A stretch of 64,000 bases of DNA from Parapedobacter sp. SGR-10 (GCF_011030405.1 NZ_JAAJTJ010000001.1:186001-250000), one strand, 5' to 3'. Positions 1 through 9,707 are shown, counted from the stretch's first letter. A program made the numbers and translations. Notes: generated by a model from the sequence alone, not told the origin.

Positions 1-2
1 AA

Positions 3-131
3 GAAATCAAGGCGATAAGCCATTATGTATCGACAAGAAAAGGAGGAGAAGGTATCGTACGGGAAATCCTGGAAAAAATCTTAAAGCTCCAAGGGCTGTG
101 GCAACCCGACACACATATCAAAAGTATTTAA
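3..131 (+). CDS. kdsC: KDO-8-phosphate phosphatase, C-terminal end (partial)
   Basis: Only the last 42 codons are in the window; the frame is open from the left edge to TAA at 129-131. The residues contain a TRKGGEGIVREILEKIL stretch followed by LQGLW, which matches the C-terminus of HAD-type (class IIIA) 3-deoxy-D-manno-octulosonate 8-phosphate phosphatases from Bacteroidota. That enzyme dephosphorylates KDO-8-P in the cytoplasm during synthesis of the lipopolysaccharide inner core. The stop lies 3 nt before the ATG of maf, so the two are very likely co-transcribed, an arrangement common in this phylum. The call rests on a short C-terminal fragment and recalled family similarity; the catalytic Asp motifs lie outside the window. 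Confidence 0.7.
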   Translation, partial: EIKAISHYVSTRKGGEGIVREILEKILKLQGLWQPDTHIKSI

Positions 132-134
132 AAA

Positions 135-731
135 ATGCTCTTAGACAAACTCAAAAACATTTCTATTATACTAGGCTCGCAATCTCCTCGACGTAAAGAA
201 CTCCTCGCCTCGATGGATATAGGCTTTGCCGTAGAGGTCAAGCCTGTGGATGAAAAAATAAACCTAGATTTACCCCCGGACGATATCGCTAAGAATATTG
301 CATTGACAAAGTTAGCCGCGTTTGGTGGAGAAAAATATACTGGTAATCTGATCATTACATCGGATACGATTGTTGTTTCTCCGACAGGGATATCACTGGG
401 CAAGCCGAATGATGAAAAAGAAGCATTCCAAATGATAGCCAGCCTCTGCGGCAAAGAACACCTCGTCATTACGGGAGTAGCATTGCGTTACCAAGGGCAA
501 GATATTTCATTTGCCGAAACCACTAAAGTGAAATTCTCGAATCTTACTACCGACGAAATCCAATATTACATCACCAAATACTGTCCTTACGACAAAGCAG
601 GTGCCTATGGCATCCAAGAATGGATAGGCCGTATCGGCATCGATAGATTGGAAGGCAGTTTTGAAAATGTAATGGGGTTGCCCACGCAACGCCTGTATCG
701 CGAACTTAAAAAGTTATTAAATAGTAAATGA
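135..731 (+). CDS. maf: Maf-like nucleotide pyrophosphatase
   Basis: A 198-residue protein of normal Maf length. It begins with the family signature SQSPRRKELL (residues 15-24) and has the TSDTIV segment that supplies the catalytic Asp, plus the GAYGIQEWIG motif near residue 156. Maf/YhdE proteins hydrolyse non-canonical or modified nucleoside triphosphates (dTTP/UTP-type specificity in the YhdE branch) and are linked to septum-formation control. The ATG at 135 follows the kdsC stop by 3 nt, implying translational coupling. A family of this kind is clear; the exact nucleotide specificity is not. Confidence 0.93.
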   Translation: MLLDKLKNISIILGSQSPRRKELLASMDIGFAVEVKPVDEKINLDLPPDDIAKNIALTKLAAFGGEKYTGNLIITSDTIVVSPTGISLGKPNDEKEAFQMIASLCGKEHLVITGVALRYQGQDISFAETTKVKFSNLTTDEIQYYITKYCPYDKAGAYGIQEWIGRIGIDRLEGSFENVMGLPTQRLYRELKKLLNSK

Positions 732-752
732 TGAGCATATGCTCATCATTTA

Positions 753-3359
753 CTATTTAATATGATACCTCACTCCGGTATAAAACATACGTCCGGTCAA
801 AGGTCCCCAAAGCAGATTGGTGTCAAAATGAGGTCCAAAAGGATCATCAAATGCCAAGATCGGATCTTTTTGATAATAATTTGTCAAATTCTCGCCACCT
901 ACATAAATATCAAAGTTTTTGGCCTTACCCAACGTCTTGCTGATCTGCGCATTCATCGTCACGTAAGCCTTGGAATATTCCGGCAATTGGTAAGGTGCAG
1001 GATTGCTGGCCGTAGACGGAAGCCGCTTGTCCCCTACCACATTCAGTGTGTAATCAAAGCTCCATCCACTATGCAGGTTGTATGCTAAGTTCATAAAACC
1101 CCTATGCTTGGCCGTCAAAGGTTTCTGCAAGCGTCCGCTGCTGTAATCCGTTTGCACATCCAACATACGATAAGCCATCCTGGCCTCAAAATGCCTTGCC
1201 GGCATAAAGCGGAATTCCGCCTGCAAACTGTTCGAAAAAGATTTTCCATCCAGGTTATAGAAAGAAACGGCCGTAGGGTCTTCGTAATCAATGACCACTT
1301 GATTTTGAAAATTGCTATGAAACAATTCCAAGGATATGCCCGACTCTCGACCAAACAATTGAAAATCCTGGTCAAACGTAATCCCTGTGTTCCAAGAAAC
1401 CTCCGGTCGTAAGCCGTAGGCAACCGCAGTATTGGCATAGTGGGCAAAATCAATGTTTCTGCTCGAAGCAAGGATACTGATATTTTCGGCAAAGATATTG
1501 GCCGTACGTTGCCCACGTCCCGAACTCAGACGAAAGGTTGTTCCGGCAACCGGTGCATAACGCAACACCGCACGAGGTGTCGTAAACCATCCATACAACG
1601 AATTATAATCCTGTCTAATCCCTAAGACAGCATCAAATTTTTCGGATGGACTGAACGTATATTCTGCAAAAGCACCTGGCACAACCTCTTTGCGGTCATA
1701 ATTATAACCTTCAACGTCTTCTTGGTAATCGTCATAACTCACAGAAGCCCCCAATTTATACTTATGGGCTACCGACCCCAACACATCCTGGAAAATCAAA
1801 TTGGCGTATCCGCTCGTTTGGTCACCGACATACGTCTTCTGCCCAAAGTAACTATCCTGTTTGTAATTGGATGCCATCAACTGCAGACCAATACTCCTTA
1901 ACCTGTTCTCCGGAAAGACATAACCAATCTTCGCAAACCCTTCTATCCGTTGGTTGTCAAAGCCTATCCCATATCTATTCGTCGTCAAGCGGTCTGTATT
2001 CTTGTTGAAATCAGTCTGTCCACCTGTTCGGTCGTCTTTAAGATATTTGACACCAAACTGTATGATCGTTCCTTTTCCATTCTCATAATTCCACCTATTT
2101 ACACCGGAGAAAAGGTTACCAACGGGAATATCCCGAAAGCCATTGTGACTGAAGTTCATGTTTTTGTTGTACATGAAGTTATCATGCAGCAAAAATCCAA
2201 CCGACCAGTCTTCGTTGATTTTGTGCGCCAGATTGAGATTGACATCCGTACGCCCCATATTGTTGGCATACGCATTGAAAAACAGCTTTTCCGAATTTTG
2301 TGGCTTTTTCAATTCTACATTGATCTGTCCAGCCATATTCTCAAATCCATTGGCCACCGAACCTATCCCCTTGCTGATCTCAATGGACTGAATCCATGTA
2401 CCCGCAATACTGTTGAGACCCAACGGCGTAGCAAAACCCCTAGGTCCCGGCAGGTTCTCTACCGTCAATTGGGTATAGATACCACTCAGCCCAAGCATCT
2501 GAATCTGTTTACTACCCGTGACCGCATCGTTGCTAACGACATCGACCGAAACATTCGTTTCAAAACTTTCGCTCAGATCGCAACATGCGGCCTTGAACAA
2601 TTCCCGTGCAGTCAATACTTCCACCCGATTAGGTGTCAATGCGTTGATGTAGTTGGATTTCTTTCTTCTGGAAACCACGACTTCTGACAATACATTGTCC
2701 TGCGCATGTACGACCAATACTTCATGTAGATTTTTTACTTCAATAGTGTCGGGCTGCATACCTGCGAAAGAGAAGATCAAATGCTTATTGTCTTTTTCAT
2801 GTTTGATTTTAAAGACGCCATTTTCATTGGTCACCTCTTGCCGTGTCGGACCTTCCAACCATTTGACATTGACTCCGGTAATGGGTGTCAGATCTCCTTT
2901 TGTATTCTCGTTGACGACGACTCCCGTAATGATATGCTCGTGATCATGGTGGTCTTCATCGGCAGGCTTTCCTTTTTTGTCAGCACCATGTTCGTGACCT
3001 TCATGACTACCGTGTTCGTCACCCAATCTATCATACAGACAACATTCGTGCAACTTCTCATACACATCGTCCGGCGCTCTAAATAAAGGCGTATCATGAC
3101 CCGCCTTGGCAACAGATTGTTGTATAGTTGTCAATTTAGCTTTTTCTGCGTTATATTTCACCGTAAGCCGGTGTGTCTTCAAATCCCAAACAGCCGATTC
3201 CACACCGTCGATCTGTGCTGCTGTTTCGATTCTTTTCTTACACATACCACAATTTCCGGCCACCGCAAATGTGGCCGTACTATCCGTCTGCGCGTATGCG
3301 CTAGGGTATAATCCTAAAATAAACAGGGTAAAACTTAGTATATAAATTGTCTTTTTCAT
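753..3359 (-). CDS. TonB-dependent receptor with N-terminal heavy-metal-associated (HMA) domain
   Basis: An 868-residue outer-membrane receptor. Residues 1-23 are a signal peptide ending AYA. Residues about 27-92 form an HMA-like domain with the metal motif GNCGMC (Cys37, Cys40). Residues about 105-141 are rich in His, Cys and Asp (HECC, HGSHEGHEHG, HHDHEH). A carboxypeptidase-regulatory-like beta-sandwich covers about 143-215, the plug begins near 228 (SEVVVSRRK) and the beta-barrel runs to a C-terminus ending VRYHIK. Presence of HMA and a His-rich linker argues for a metal ion or metal complex as cargo, copper being the first guess from the HMA family; this is inference. It lies downstream of a small Cys-rich secreted protein on the same strand. 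Confidence 0.88.
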   Translation of the reverse strand: MKKTIYILSFTLFILGLYPSAYAQTDSTATFAVAGNCGMCKKRIETAAQIDGVESAVWDLKTHRLTVKYNAEKAKLTTIQQSVAKAGHDTPLFRAPDDVYEKLHECCLYDRLGDEHGSHEGHEHGADKKGKPADEDHHDHEHIITGVVVNENTKGDLTPITGVNVKWLEGPTRQEVTNENGVFKIKHEKDNKHLIFSFAGMQPDTIEVKNLHEVLVVHAQDNVLSEVVVSRRKKSNYINALTPNRVEVLTARELFKAACCDLSESFETNVSVDVVSNDAVTGSKQIQMLGLSGIYTQLTVENLPGPRGFATPLGLNSIAGTWIQSIEISKGIGSVANGFENMAGQINVELKKPQNSEKLFFNAYANNMGRTDVNLNLAHKINEDWSVGFLLHDNFMYNKNMNFSHNGFRDIPVGNLFSGVNRWNYENGKGTIIQFGVKYLKDDRTGGQTDFNKNTDRLTTNRYGIGFDNQRIEGFAKIGYVFPENRLRSIGLQLMASNYKQDSYFGQKTYVGDQTSGYANLIFQDVLGSVAHKYKLGASVSYDDYQEDVEGYNYDRKEVVPGAFAEYTFSPSEKFDAVLGIRQDYNSLYGWFTTPRAVLRYAPVAGTTFRLSSGRGQRTANIFAENISILASSRNIDFAHYANTAVAYGLRPEVSWNTGITFDQDFQLFGRESGISLELFHSNFQNQVVIDYEDPTAVSFYNLDGKSFSNSLQAEFRFMPARHFEARMAYRMLDVQTDYSSGRLQKPLTAKHRGFMNLAYNLHSGWSFDYTLNVVGDKRLPSTASNPAPYQLPEYSKAYVTMNAQISKTLGKAKNFDIYVGGENLTNYYQKDPILAFDDPFGPHFDTNLLWGPLTGRMFYTGVRYHIK

Positions 3360-3397
3360 TTTTCTTCTTTAGTTTTTTATACAGCAAAAGCAGTTAG

Positions 3398-3426
3398 CTT
3401 TTCCAAGGTTTGGAACGTTGGAAAAG
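3398..3426. repeat. Palindrome family A, degenerate copy
   Basis: Reads CTTTTCCAAGGTTTGGAACGT then TGGAAAAG, an imperfect version of the CCAAAGTT-nnn-AACTTTGG hairpin found four more times in the window. It lies 39 nt upstream of the HMA-TonB receptor start. Confidence 0.6.
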
Positions 3427-3441
3427 TTCTCAACTTCTCTC

Positions 3442-3565
3442 TCGCAAGTTTAACAAAGTAAAATCTTGAGAAAAGGGATTTTGCTTTGTGTAACTTGTGA
3501 GTATTTAACTAAGTTGAAAACTTAGACTATTTTCACTCACAAGTTACGCTACGCTAAACTTGCGA
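3442..3565. repeat. 124-bp nested palindrome (three-way junction)
   Basis: Outer arms 3442-3452 and 3555-3565 are 11-bp perfect complements. Inside, immediately adjacent, lie hairpin 1 (3453-3465 with 3477-3489, 12 of 13 paired) and hairpin 2 (3490-3502 with 3535-3547, 13 of 13), which itself holds a 7-bp hairpin (3509-3515 with 3519-3525). Only 7 nt (3548-3554) are left unpaired at the junction. It sits between the Cys-rich protein gene and the HMA-TonB receptor gene. It may be a mobile palindromic element or a structured leader RNA; no open frame uses it. Confidence 0.7.
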
Positions 3566-3585
3566 AAGGGATAAGTATAAAAATC

Positions 3586-4008
3586 CTAAATTCTGAAAAT
3601 ACAATTTGTCAGATAGACCGGAGGGGAAGAATCGGCATAAGCCAAAACGACGGTCTCAAGGGTAGAATCTTGGGAAGATACAGCAAATGAAAAAATTTCC
3701 TGTATCCAGGGAATGACAACAACGGCAGGACTAAGCGACAGTCCATTATCTTTGCTAAAGGAAAAAAGCTTGTCCGTTAATTGGTCAAACTTAAATTCCA
3801 TGTCCGCACAGTCTCCACTGTGACAATCTTTGCTTTTAGAAGTAATATCCTTTTCCGAATGCCCACACAGCGGACAGGCATCATGAGTCAGTTTTTCACT
3901 AGAAACAGACCACAATATATGTCCAGCACAACGGTGTATCTGAAAGGTAGCACCTATAGACACCATCGTGTAGCACAGACTGAGTATGAGGATGAAAAAC
4001 TTTTTCAT
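3586..4008 (-). CDS. Secreted Cys-rich protein, HYC_CC_PP-like
   Basis: 140 residues with a hydrophobic N-terminal signal (MKKFFILILSLCYTMVSIGA). The sequence contains IHRC (Cys27), a CPLC pair (Cys45, Cys48), CHSGDC (Cys62, Cys67) and a C-terminus with SSPPVYLTNCIFRI. This pattern corresponds to the small Bacteroidota family known by the conserved HYC, CC and PP signatures, although the first signature is HRC here. No enzymatic function is known to me. It lies directly upstream of, and co-oriented with, the HMA-containing TonB receptor, so a role as a metal-handling partner is plausible; that is inference from the cysteines and the neighbour. Confidence 0.7.
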   Translation of the reverse strand: MKKFFILILSLCYTMVSIGATFQIHRCAGHILWSVSSEKLTHDACPLCGHSEKDITSKSKDCHSGDCADMEFKFDQLTDKLFSFSKDNGLSLSPAVVVIPWIQEIFSFAVSSQDSTLETVVLAYADSSPPVYLTNCIFRI

Positions 4009-4082
4009 TTACACAAATGTAACGATAAAAAGATGTGTAAACGTATTTTTTAATATAAAATTTTTATTACCAAAGCGGTTTT

Positions 4083-4119
4083 TTAACTTTTCCAAAATTT
4101 AAAACTTTGGAAAAGTTAA
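4083..4119. terminator. Palindrome family A: hairpin downstream of floA
   Basis: Perfect 14-bp arms (4083-4096 and 4106-4119) with a 9-nt centre, lying 9 nt past the floA stop. Position fits a factor-independent terminator for the minus-strand floA transcript; the arm itself supplies the U-run. Confidence 0.65.
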
Positions 4120-4127
4120 CTCACCCG

Positions 4128-5108
4128 TTATTGCTTATCCTTATTCCCTTTGGGGTTGGAAATGGACGAACGCATATCTGTATCAGCCTGTATATTCTGC
4201 ATCTTGTAATAGTCCATTACACCCAGATTTCCGCTACGAAAGGCTTCGGCCATCGCCAAAGGCACTTGGGCTTCCGCTTCGATCACTTTAGCCTTCGCTT
4301 CCTGTGCCTTCGCTCTCATCTCCTGCTCGGTAGCAACAGCCATCGCTCTTCTTTCTTCTGCCCGTGCATTAGCGACTTTCAAATCTGCTTCGGCTTGATC
4401 GGTCTGCAATTTAGCCCCCACGTTTTCACCGATATCGATATCCGCGATATCGATGGACAATATTTCAAATGCCGTCCCCGAATCCAAACCCTTAGACAAA
4501 ACGGTCTTCGATATACGATCCGGATTTTCCAACACCTGCTTATGATCTTGAGAAGAACCTATCGTCGTCACAATCCCTTCGCCTACCCGTGCTAAGATCG
4601 TTTCCTCGCCTGCACCACCCACCAATTGATTGATATTAGCCCGTACGGTTACTCTGGCTTTCGCAATAAGCTGAATACCATCTTTCGCAACTGCTGCTAC
4701 AGGAGGTGTATTGATGACCTGGGGATTGACCGAAAGCTGAACCGCATCAAAAACATCCCTACCGGCCAAATCAATAGCCGTCGCCAATTTGAAATCCAAG
4801 GGAATATTGGCCTTGTCTGCCGAAATAAGTGCTTTGATCACTTTATTGACATTACCTCCGGCAAGATAGTGTGTTTCGATCTCATTCGTCGTGATGCGTA
4901 ATCCCGCTTTTGTGGATGTGATCATTGCATTTGTCACCAAAGCCGGCGACACTTTCCGCAGCCGCATCAGCACCAGATTCAGCAAGCTGATCCGCACATT
5001 GGACAGCTGGGCGGTAAACCAAAGATTTACAGGCAGTAAGTAAAACAATAAAAATAGGGCTATAACACCGCCTACAATCGACATAATGAGCGTAATTTCC
5101 TGAGTCAT
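4128..5108 (-). CDS. floA: Flotillin-like protein FloA
   Basis: 326 residues. One N-terminal membrane segment (about 8-30) is followed by an SPFH/band-7-like domain and then an Ala/Glu-rich helical stretch (about 230-300, [22 protein letters not shown] onward). Length and sequence match the FloA/YqfA family, which scaffolds functional membrane microdomains at the inner face of the cytoplasmic membrane. The usual NfeD-type partner gene is not adjacent: the gene stands alone, divergent from the histidine kinase cluster and followed by a hairpin. ATG start is clear and the upstream gap contains divergent promoters. Confidence 0.93.
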   Translation of the reverse strand: MTQEITLIMSIVGGVIALFLLFYLLPVNLWFTAQLSNVRISLLNLVLMRLRKVSPALVTNAMITSTKAGLRITTNEIETHYLAGGNVNKVIKALISADKANIPLDFKLATAIDLAGRDVFDAVQLSVNPQVINTPPVAAVAKDGIQLIAKARVTVRANINQLVGGAGEETILARVGEGIVTTIGSSQDHKQVLENPDRISKTVLSKGLDSGTAFEILSIDIADIDIGENVGAKLQTDQAEADLKVANARAEERRAMAVATEQEMRAKAQEAKAKVIEAEAQVPLAMAEAFRSGNLGVMDYYKMQNIQADTDMRSSISNPKGNKDKQ

Positions 5109-5439
5109 ATATGATGTGTTAATTAAATTTCCCTAAATATATCAATATATTTTGTTTTTTGAACATATTTGGTCACAAAAATTGATCACAATTCGTATGT
5201 ATAACTATATTTGCAAATAGATTATTTTTTAAATACTTTTAACAAAAAGTATTTATTTCGGCCCACAAACCGAATAATAGACATCCACCTTTTAAAAAAA
5301 ATTTTGATTAGAAAAGCATTTTTCTACCTTATTCCTTGAATAGAAGTATTTGCTTTGCAGGTTTATGGTCGCCAACAAACCCTTAAAAGAAAATGCTTTA
5401 TAATTGATTTTTGAACAATATTAATCGTACATAAACTCG
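5109..5439. other. Intergenic region between floA and the kinase cluster
   Basis: AT-rich, no gene-like frame. It holds the divergent promoter region; a plus-strand promoter candidate is listed separately. The segment 5220-5439 would be an unusually long leader for the kinase mRNA; no clear structure was found in it. Confidence 0.6.
5182..5213 (+). promoter_or_regulatory. Candidate housekeeping promoter of the kinase/cheR/cheB cluster
   Basis: TTG at 5182-5184 and TATATTTG at 5206-5213, spaced 21 nt, match the -33 TTTG-like and -7 TAnnTTTG consensus of the Bacteroidota primary sigma factor. Transcription would begin near 5220, about 220 nt before the ATG. Confidence 0.45.
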
Positions 5440-8400
5440 ATGAACAAGAGAAAAAAATTGGAACTTCAACTCTTTGCAAGCATAGGCTTCGCAACGTTGA
5501 TCATCATCAGTTCTAGTGTTTATTTTTTTATTCAGCTGTCCAGATTCTTGCAAAAGAACGAAGAAATCATTGCCCATACACTGCAACAAACCTCCCACGC
5601 AAACCAGTTGGAATCCGAATTATTTAGGGTCATTCAATATAAAACGGATTACCTTTCCTCAAAAGAGTATCTTAGTGCATTACCGCTCTTTCCTGCGACA
5701 GATGAAATAAGGAAATCCTTAATCGATCTAGAAAACTATAGCATCACTTCGAATAGTGTGGCAATCCAAACCGAACTTAAAAAACTGAACGATATATCTT
5801 TAGAAATCATCGATACGCATCGGTTTAACGAAAACATAAAGGATATTCCAAGGGAAGAAGTCGCACTAACCCTCCTTCGCGAGCAGACTCAAGCAAAAGC
5901 TATGCTTGACCGCCTCGTAGACGAAATACTGTCTGCTCGACAGACAAAACTAACCGAAAGCAGAGAGGATATCCTATGGGCCCAAAAAGCCACGACTGCG
6001 GCTATCGTCGTGGCCTTAGGCATCATCATATATACTTTTTTCAGTGTGTACCATGCGCTACAATACGTCCGTAGGTCTAGACGGGAACTCAAACAGGCCC
6101 ATACCGACTTTCAGCTTGCATCACAGAAAATCGAGAACACCAATTGGGCACTCCAAAATGTCACACGTCTAAACGAAGAGCTCAATGGTATAGACGACGA
6201 AAGTACGATCAGTCGGATTGTCATTAGCAAGTTCAACGAATTATTACCAGTCATTGCCTCCACCATGTATGTCCGTAAGATGGATTCATACGAATTTCAC
6301 CTCCAGTCTTTTAGCGGCATTCTCCCTCGAAAAGAGCTATCCATATTCCACCATGGAGAAGGGTATCTGGGCAAGATAGTGGAAGATAAAAAAATGGTTA
6401 GGATACCGGTAGATGACCATACACTGCTCAAATCCGAGACTTCGCTTATCGACCAATTGCCGGCCGCAGTATACTTATGTCCTCTTGTCCACGAAGGTCA
6501 TTGCCTGGGGCTCATAGAACTGTCACTGAAAGATGATCCTAACGGAGAGAACATAGAAAAATACGACATATTTCTGCAAAGAGCCTGCCGCAATATAGCA
6601 ACTTCCATCCGATTTGGGCAAAGTCATATCCTCGTAGAGCAACTACTTGAAGAGACACAGCACCAGACCGAAGAAATGGAGGCTCAACAAGAAGAGCTGC
6701 GTATCACTAACGAAGAGCTTATCCACAAAACCCACTTATTGGAATCTTCCGAGGAAGAGCTTCGTGTTCAGCAAGAAGAGCTCACTCAAACAAACATCGA
6801 ACTGAATGAAAAAGCCAAAGAACTGGAAAGACGAAACATAGAACTCAATGAGGCTCAAAGTATCGTGGAACAAAAAATACAAGAAGTAGAACAAGCCAGT
6901 AGGTATAAGTCCGAATTCATGGCGAATATGAGTCATGAATTAAGGACCCCCTTAAACAGTATTCTTATTTTAGCCAAATTACTGAGCGACAACAAAAGCC
7001 AAAATCTAACCCCGGAACAAGTAAAATTTGCAAAAGTCATACATGGTGCCGGCACCGACCTACTGTCTCTGATCAATGACCTGCTAGATCTCGCAAAAAT
7101 AGAATCTGGAAAAATAGAATTGAACCCCGAAGCCATCCAGCTCCGCGAATTTGCACAAGAGACGGAAGAGCTTTTTAGAGAACTCGCCAAGGACAAGGAG
7201 ATTGAGTTCAATGTACATATCGATCCTAAATCCCCGCAGCAAATCATATCAGACGAATATAGAATTCAGCAAGTTCTTAAAAACTTTCTGTCAAATGCGT
7301 TCAAGTTTACGGGGAAACAAGGTAAAGTGTCACTCTCCATATTCGAAAAAGATCAACGCATTCATTTTGAAGTAAAAGATACGGGCAAAGGAATATCCAA
7401 AGAAAAGCAAGATATTATATTCGAGGCTTTTCGACAAGAAGACGGTTCAACAAACCGAAAATACGGTGGAACTGGTTTAGGGCTTTCCATCAGCCGCGAG
7501 ATAGCTGGTTTGCTCCAGGGAAATATCCAATTGGACAGCGAGCTGGACAAGGGCAGCACATTCACGCTGATCATCCCTACCGAGCTCAAAGTCGAACAGA
7601 CCACTTCGACAAGCACAGTAACCCAAAAACAGGAAGACAAAACGACAAAAAACACCTCCTCAGATGCTATTGAGATTAAAACCACAACTATTCAAACCGA
7701 CAAAAACAGAGAAATACTCATCATTGAAGACGATATCAATTTCGCCGACATCCTCAAAGGATTTGCAGAAAACTACGGCTTCAGCGTACAGCTGGCCCAT
7801 GACGGGGCGAAAGGCATAAAACTGGCCCAAGACCGTATCCCCGATGCTATCATACTGGATGTCATGCTGCCCATATCGGACGGATGGGAAGTACTCGACG
7901 CACTGAAATCGGATACAAAGACAAAACATATTCCCATACACATGATGTCTGCCGCTTCATTTCCGAAGAAAGAATTTCTGGAAAGAGGAGCTATTGGTTT
8001 CATGCACAAGCCCGTCAATGAACAGGCGATTCAAAAAACTTTTGAAAACATCAATCTCAACCTCAGCAAATATGTAAAGAAAATACTGCTCATTGAAGAT
8101 CAGGAACTTCAAAGCGACTTTATAAAAAACACTTTTTCAGAGCATGAGATCAATGTGATACAAGCTTTCACAATCGAGTCTGGCCTACATAAGATCAAGG
8201 AAGAACCTAATATCGACTGCATTATCCTGGATCTCATCTTACCGGATGGCAGCGGAATAGAATTTATCGAAAAAATCAGAGAAGATCCCACATCCAACGA
8301 TATTCCCATTATCATCAATACCGCTGCCGAAATCTCTAAAGAACAGCACGAAAAAATACTTTCTTACGCCAAGGCGACCATACTCAAATCGGATAAATCC

Positions 8401-8886
8401 AACGACAGACTTATTGACGAGGTCAAATTATTCCTAAATAAGATCAACGATATATCGTACGCACCATTCAAAGATTTAAAGAAGATCAACCTTCAGAACA
8501 AAGATAATAACCTCGAAGGAAAGACGGTCTTGATAGCCGACGATGATATGCGCAATGTCTTTGCACTATCCACATCCTTACAGGCTTATAACATGCATAT
8601 TGAGATAGCCAACAACGGCTTAGAAGCTTTAAAGATCATCGAAGAACGTGGCCACAAAATCGACATCGTACTCATGGATATCATGATGCCCGAAATGGAT
8701 GGATTGGAAGCAATCAAAAAAATCAGGAGCAACATACGCTACAAAAATCTACCCATATTGGCCGTGACTGCTAAGGCCATGAAAGGCGATAAAGAAAAAT
8801 CTCTACAGATCGGGGCAAATGATTATGTCAGCAAACCCGTCGACATAGAAAAGCTCACTTCATTGATGCAGATATGGCTCAGTTAG
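5440..8886 (+). CDS. Hybrid sensor histidine kinase with three receiver domains
   Basis: 1148 residues. TM1 about 10-32 and TM2 about 184-206 bracket a periplasmic helical sensor (CHASE3-like). A GAF-type domain covers about 244-394, then a long coiled coil (about 400-487). HisKA has the phospho-acceptor His499 in MSHELRTP; HATPase_c follows (about 610-725). Three receivers follow with Asp807, Asp931 and Asp1080 as predicted phospho-sites. The gene overlaps cheR by 13 nt. With cheR, cheB and a second hybrid kinase it forms a signalling cluster that has no chemoreceptor, CheA or CheW, so the output is probably not flagellar chemotaxis. The multiple receivers suggest a phosphorelay. The sensed signal is unknown. 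Confidence 0.93.
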   Translation: MNKRKKLELQLFASIGFATLIIISSSVYFFIQLSRFLQKNEEIIAHTLQQTSHANQLESELFRVIQYKTDYLSSKEYLSALPLFPATDEIRKSLIDLENYSITSNSVAIQTELKKLNDISLEIIDTHRFNENIKDIPREEVALTLLREQTQAKAMLDRLVDEILSARQTKLTESREDILWAQKATTAAIVVALGIIIYTFFSVYHALQYVRRSRRELKQAHTDFQLASQKIENTNWALQNVTRLNEELNGIDDESTISRIVISKFNELLPVIASTMYVRKMDSYEFHLQSFSGILPRKELSIFHHGEGYLGKIVEDKKMVRIPVDDHTLLKSETSLIDQLPAAVYLCPLVHEGHCLGLIELSLKDDPNGENIEKYDIFLQRACRNIATSIRFGQSHILVEQLLEETQHQTEEMEAQQEELRITNEELIHKTHLLESSEEELRVQQEELTQTNIELNEKAKELERRNIELNEAQSIVEQKIQEVEQASRYKSEFMANMSHELRTPLNSILILAKLLSDNKSQNLTPEQVKFAKVIHGAGTDLLSLINDLLDLAKIESGKIELNPEAIQLREFAQETEELFRELAKDKEIEFNVHIDPKSPQQIISDEYRIQQVLKNFLSNAFKFTGKQGKVSLSIFEKDQRIHFEVKDTGKGISKEKQDIIFEAFRQEDGSTNRKYGGTGLGLSISREIAGLLQGNIQLDSELDKGSTFTLIIPTELKVEQTTSTSTVTQKQEDKTTKNTSSDAIEIKTTTIQTDKNREILIIEDDINFADILKGFAENYGFSVQLAHDGAKGIKLAQDRIPDAIILDVMLPISDGWEVLDALKSDTKTKHIPIHMMSAASFPKKEFLERGAIGFMHKPVNEQAIQKTFENINLNLSKYVKKILLIEDQELQSDFIKNTFSEHEINVIQAFTIESGLHKIKEEPNIDCIILDLILPDGSGIEFIEKIREDPTSNDIPIIINTAAEISKEQHEKILSYAKATILKSDKSNDRLIDEVKLFLNKINDISYAPFKDLKKINLQNKDNNLEGKTVLIADDDMRNVFALSTSLQAYNMHIEIANNGLEALKIIEERGHKIDIVLMDIMMPEMDGLEAIKKIRSNIRYKNLPILAVTAKAMKGDKEKSLQIGANDYVSKPVDIEKLTSLMQIWLS

Positions 8887-9707
8887 ACCAGCACAAAACC
8901 ATTAGCTTTGATCAATTGGAAGACATTATCTACCTGCTTAAGATGTCCTCTGATTTTGATTTGTCCGGATATTCCAGGTCGTCACTGAAAAGAAGGGTCG
9001 AAAGAGTGATGGCCATGGAAACAATGGATCTGGTAGATCTCAAGAATGCTATCCTCAACATTGACAGATTCACCTCCTACTTCATGCAAGAAATTTCTGT
9101 AAATGTCACCGAAATGTTCCGAGATCCATCTTTTTTTGAGGCCATTCGGGAAAAGGTGATTCCCTATCTGAAAACCTTTCCACAGGTGCGTCTATGGAGC
9201 GCCGGATGCGCAACCGGGGAAGAAGCGTATTCGTTGGCTATACTTCTCCACAAAGAGAATATGCTCGACAGATCATTCATCTATGGTACGGACATCAACC
9301 AACACACACTCGATATTGCAAAAAAAGGTGTCTATTCGATAAAAAACATAAAAAAATATACCGAGAATTTCAACAAGGTATATGCACTATCATCACTATC
9401 CAATCATTATACCGCGATGTACGATGCAGCTATTATCAACAATGAATTCCGATCAAAAGTTCTGTTTTCTATGCATAACTTAGTTTCCGACAATGTCTTT
9501 AACGAATTCCAGTTCATATCGTGCCGCAATGTGATGATATATTTTGATAAAAAATTGCAGGAGCGCGTATTGAACCTATTTTACGAGTCACTAAATCTTT
9601 TCGGTTTTTTGTGCTTAGGAACGAAAGAGAGCCTATTCGGACACCCTATCAAAGACAACTTTAAGGTGATAGACAAAACGTATAATATATTTCAGAAAAT
9701 AAGATGA
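8874..9707 (+). CDS. cheR: CheR-type protein-glutamate O-methyltransferase
   Basis: 277 residues: an N-terminal all-helical CheR domain followed by a SAM-binding methyltransferase domain. The SAM motif is LWSAGCATGEEAYSLA (around residues 106-121) and SCRNVMIYFDK is the family's characteristic motif. CheR enzymes methylate Glu residues on chemoreceptors using S-adenosylmethionine, but no methyl-accepting protein is encoded nearby; a coiled-coil in the neighbouring kinases is a conceivable target (inference). Starts 13 nt inside the kinase gene and ends in an ATGA overlap with cheB, so the translation is coupled. No TPR or pentapeptide-binding tail is present. Confidence 0.93.
   Translation: MAQLDQHKTISFDQLEDIIYLLKMSSDFDLSGYSRSSLKRRVERVMAMETMDLVDLKNAILNIDRFTSYFMQEISVNVTEMFRDPSFFEAIREKVIPYLKTFPQVRLWSAGCATGEEAYSLAILLHKENMLDRSFIYGTDINQHTLDIAKKGVYSIKNIKKYTENFNKVYALSSLSNHYTAMYDAAIINNEFRSKVLFSMHNLVSDNVFNEFQFISCRNVMIYFDKKLQERVLNLFYESLNLFGFLCLGTKESLFGHPIKDNFKVIDKTYNIFQKIR

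Noticed and set aside
1950..2687. Long plus-strand frame (245 codons) opposite the HMA-TonB receptor
   Set aside because: Antisense shadow of a clear receptor gene; no domain or membrane pattern and no promoter.
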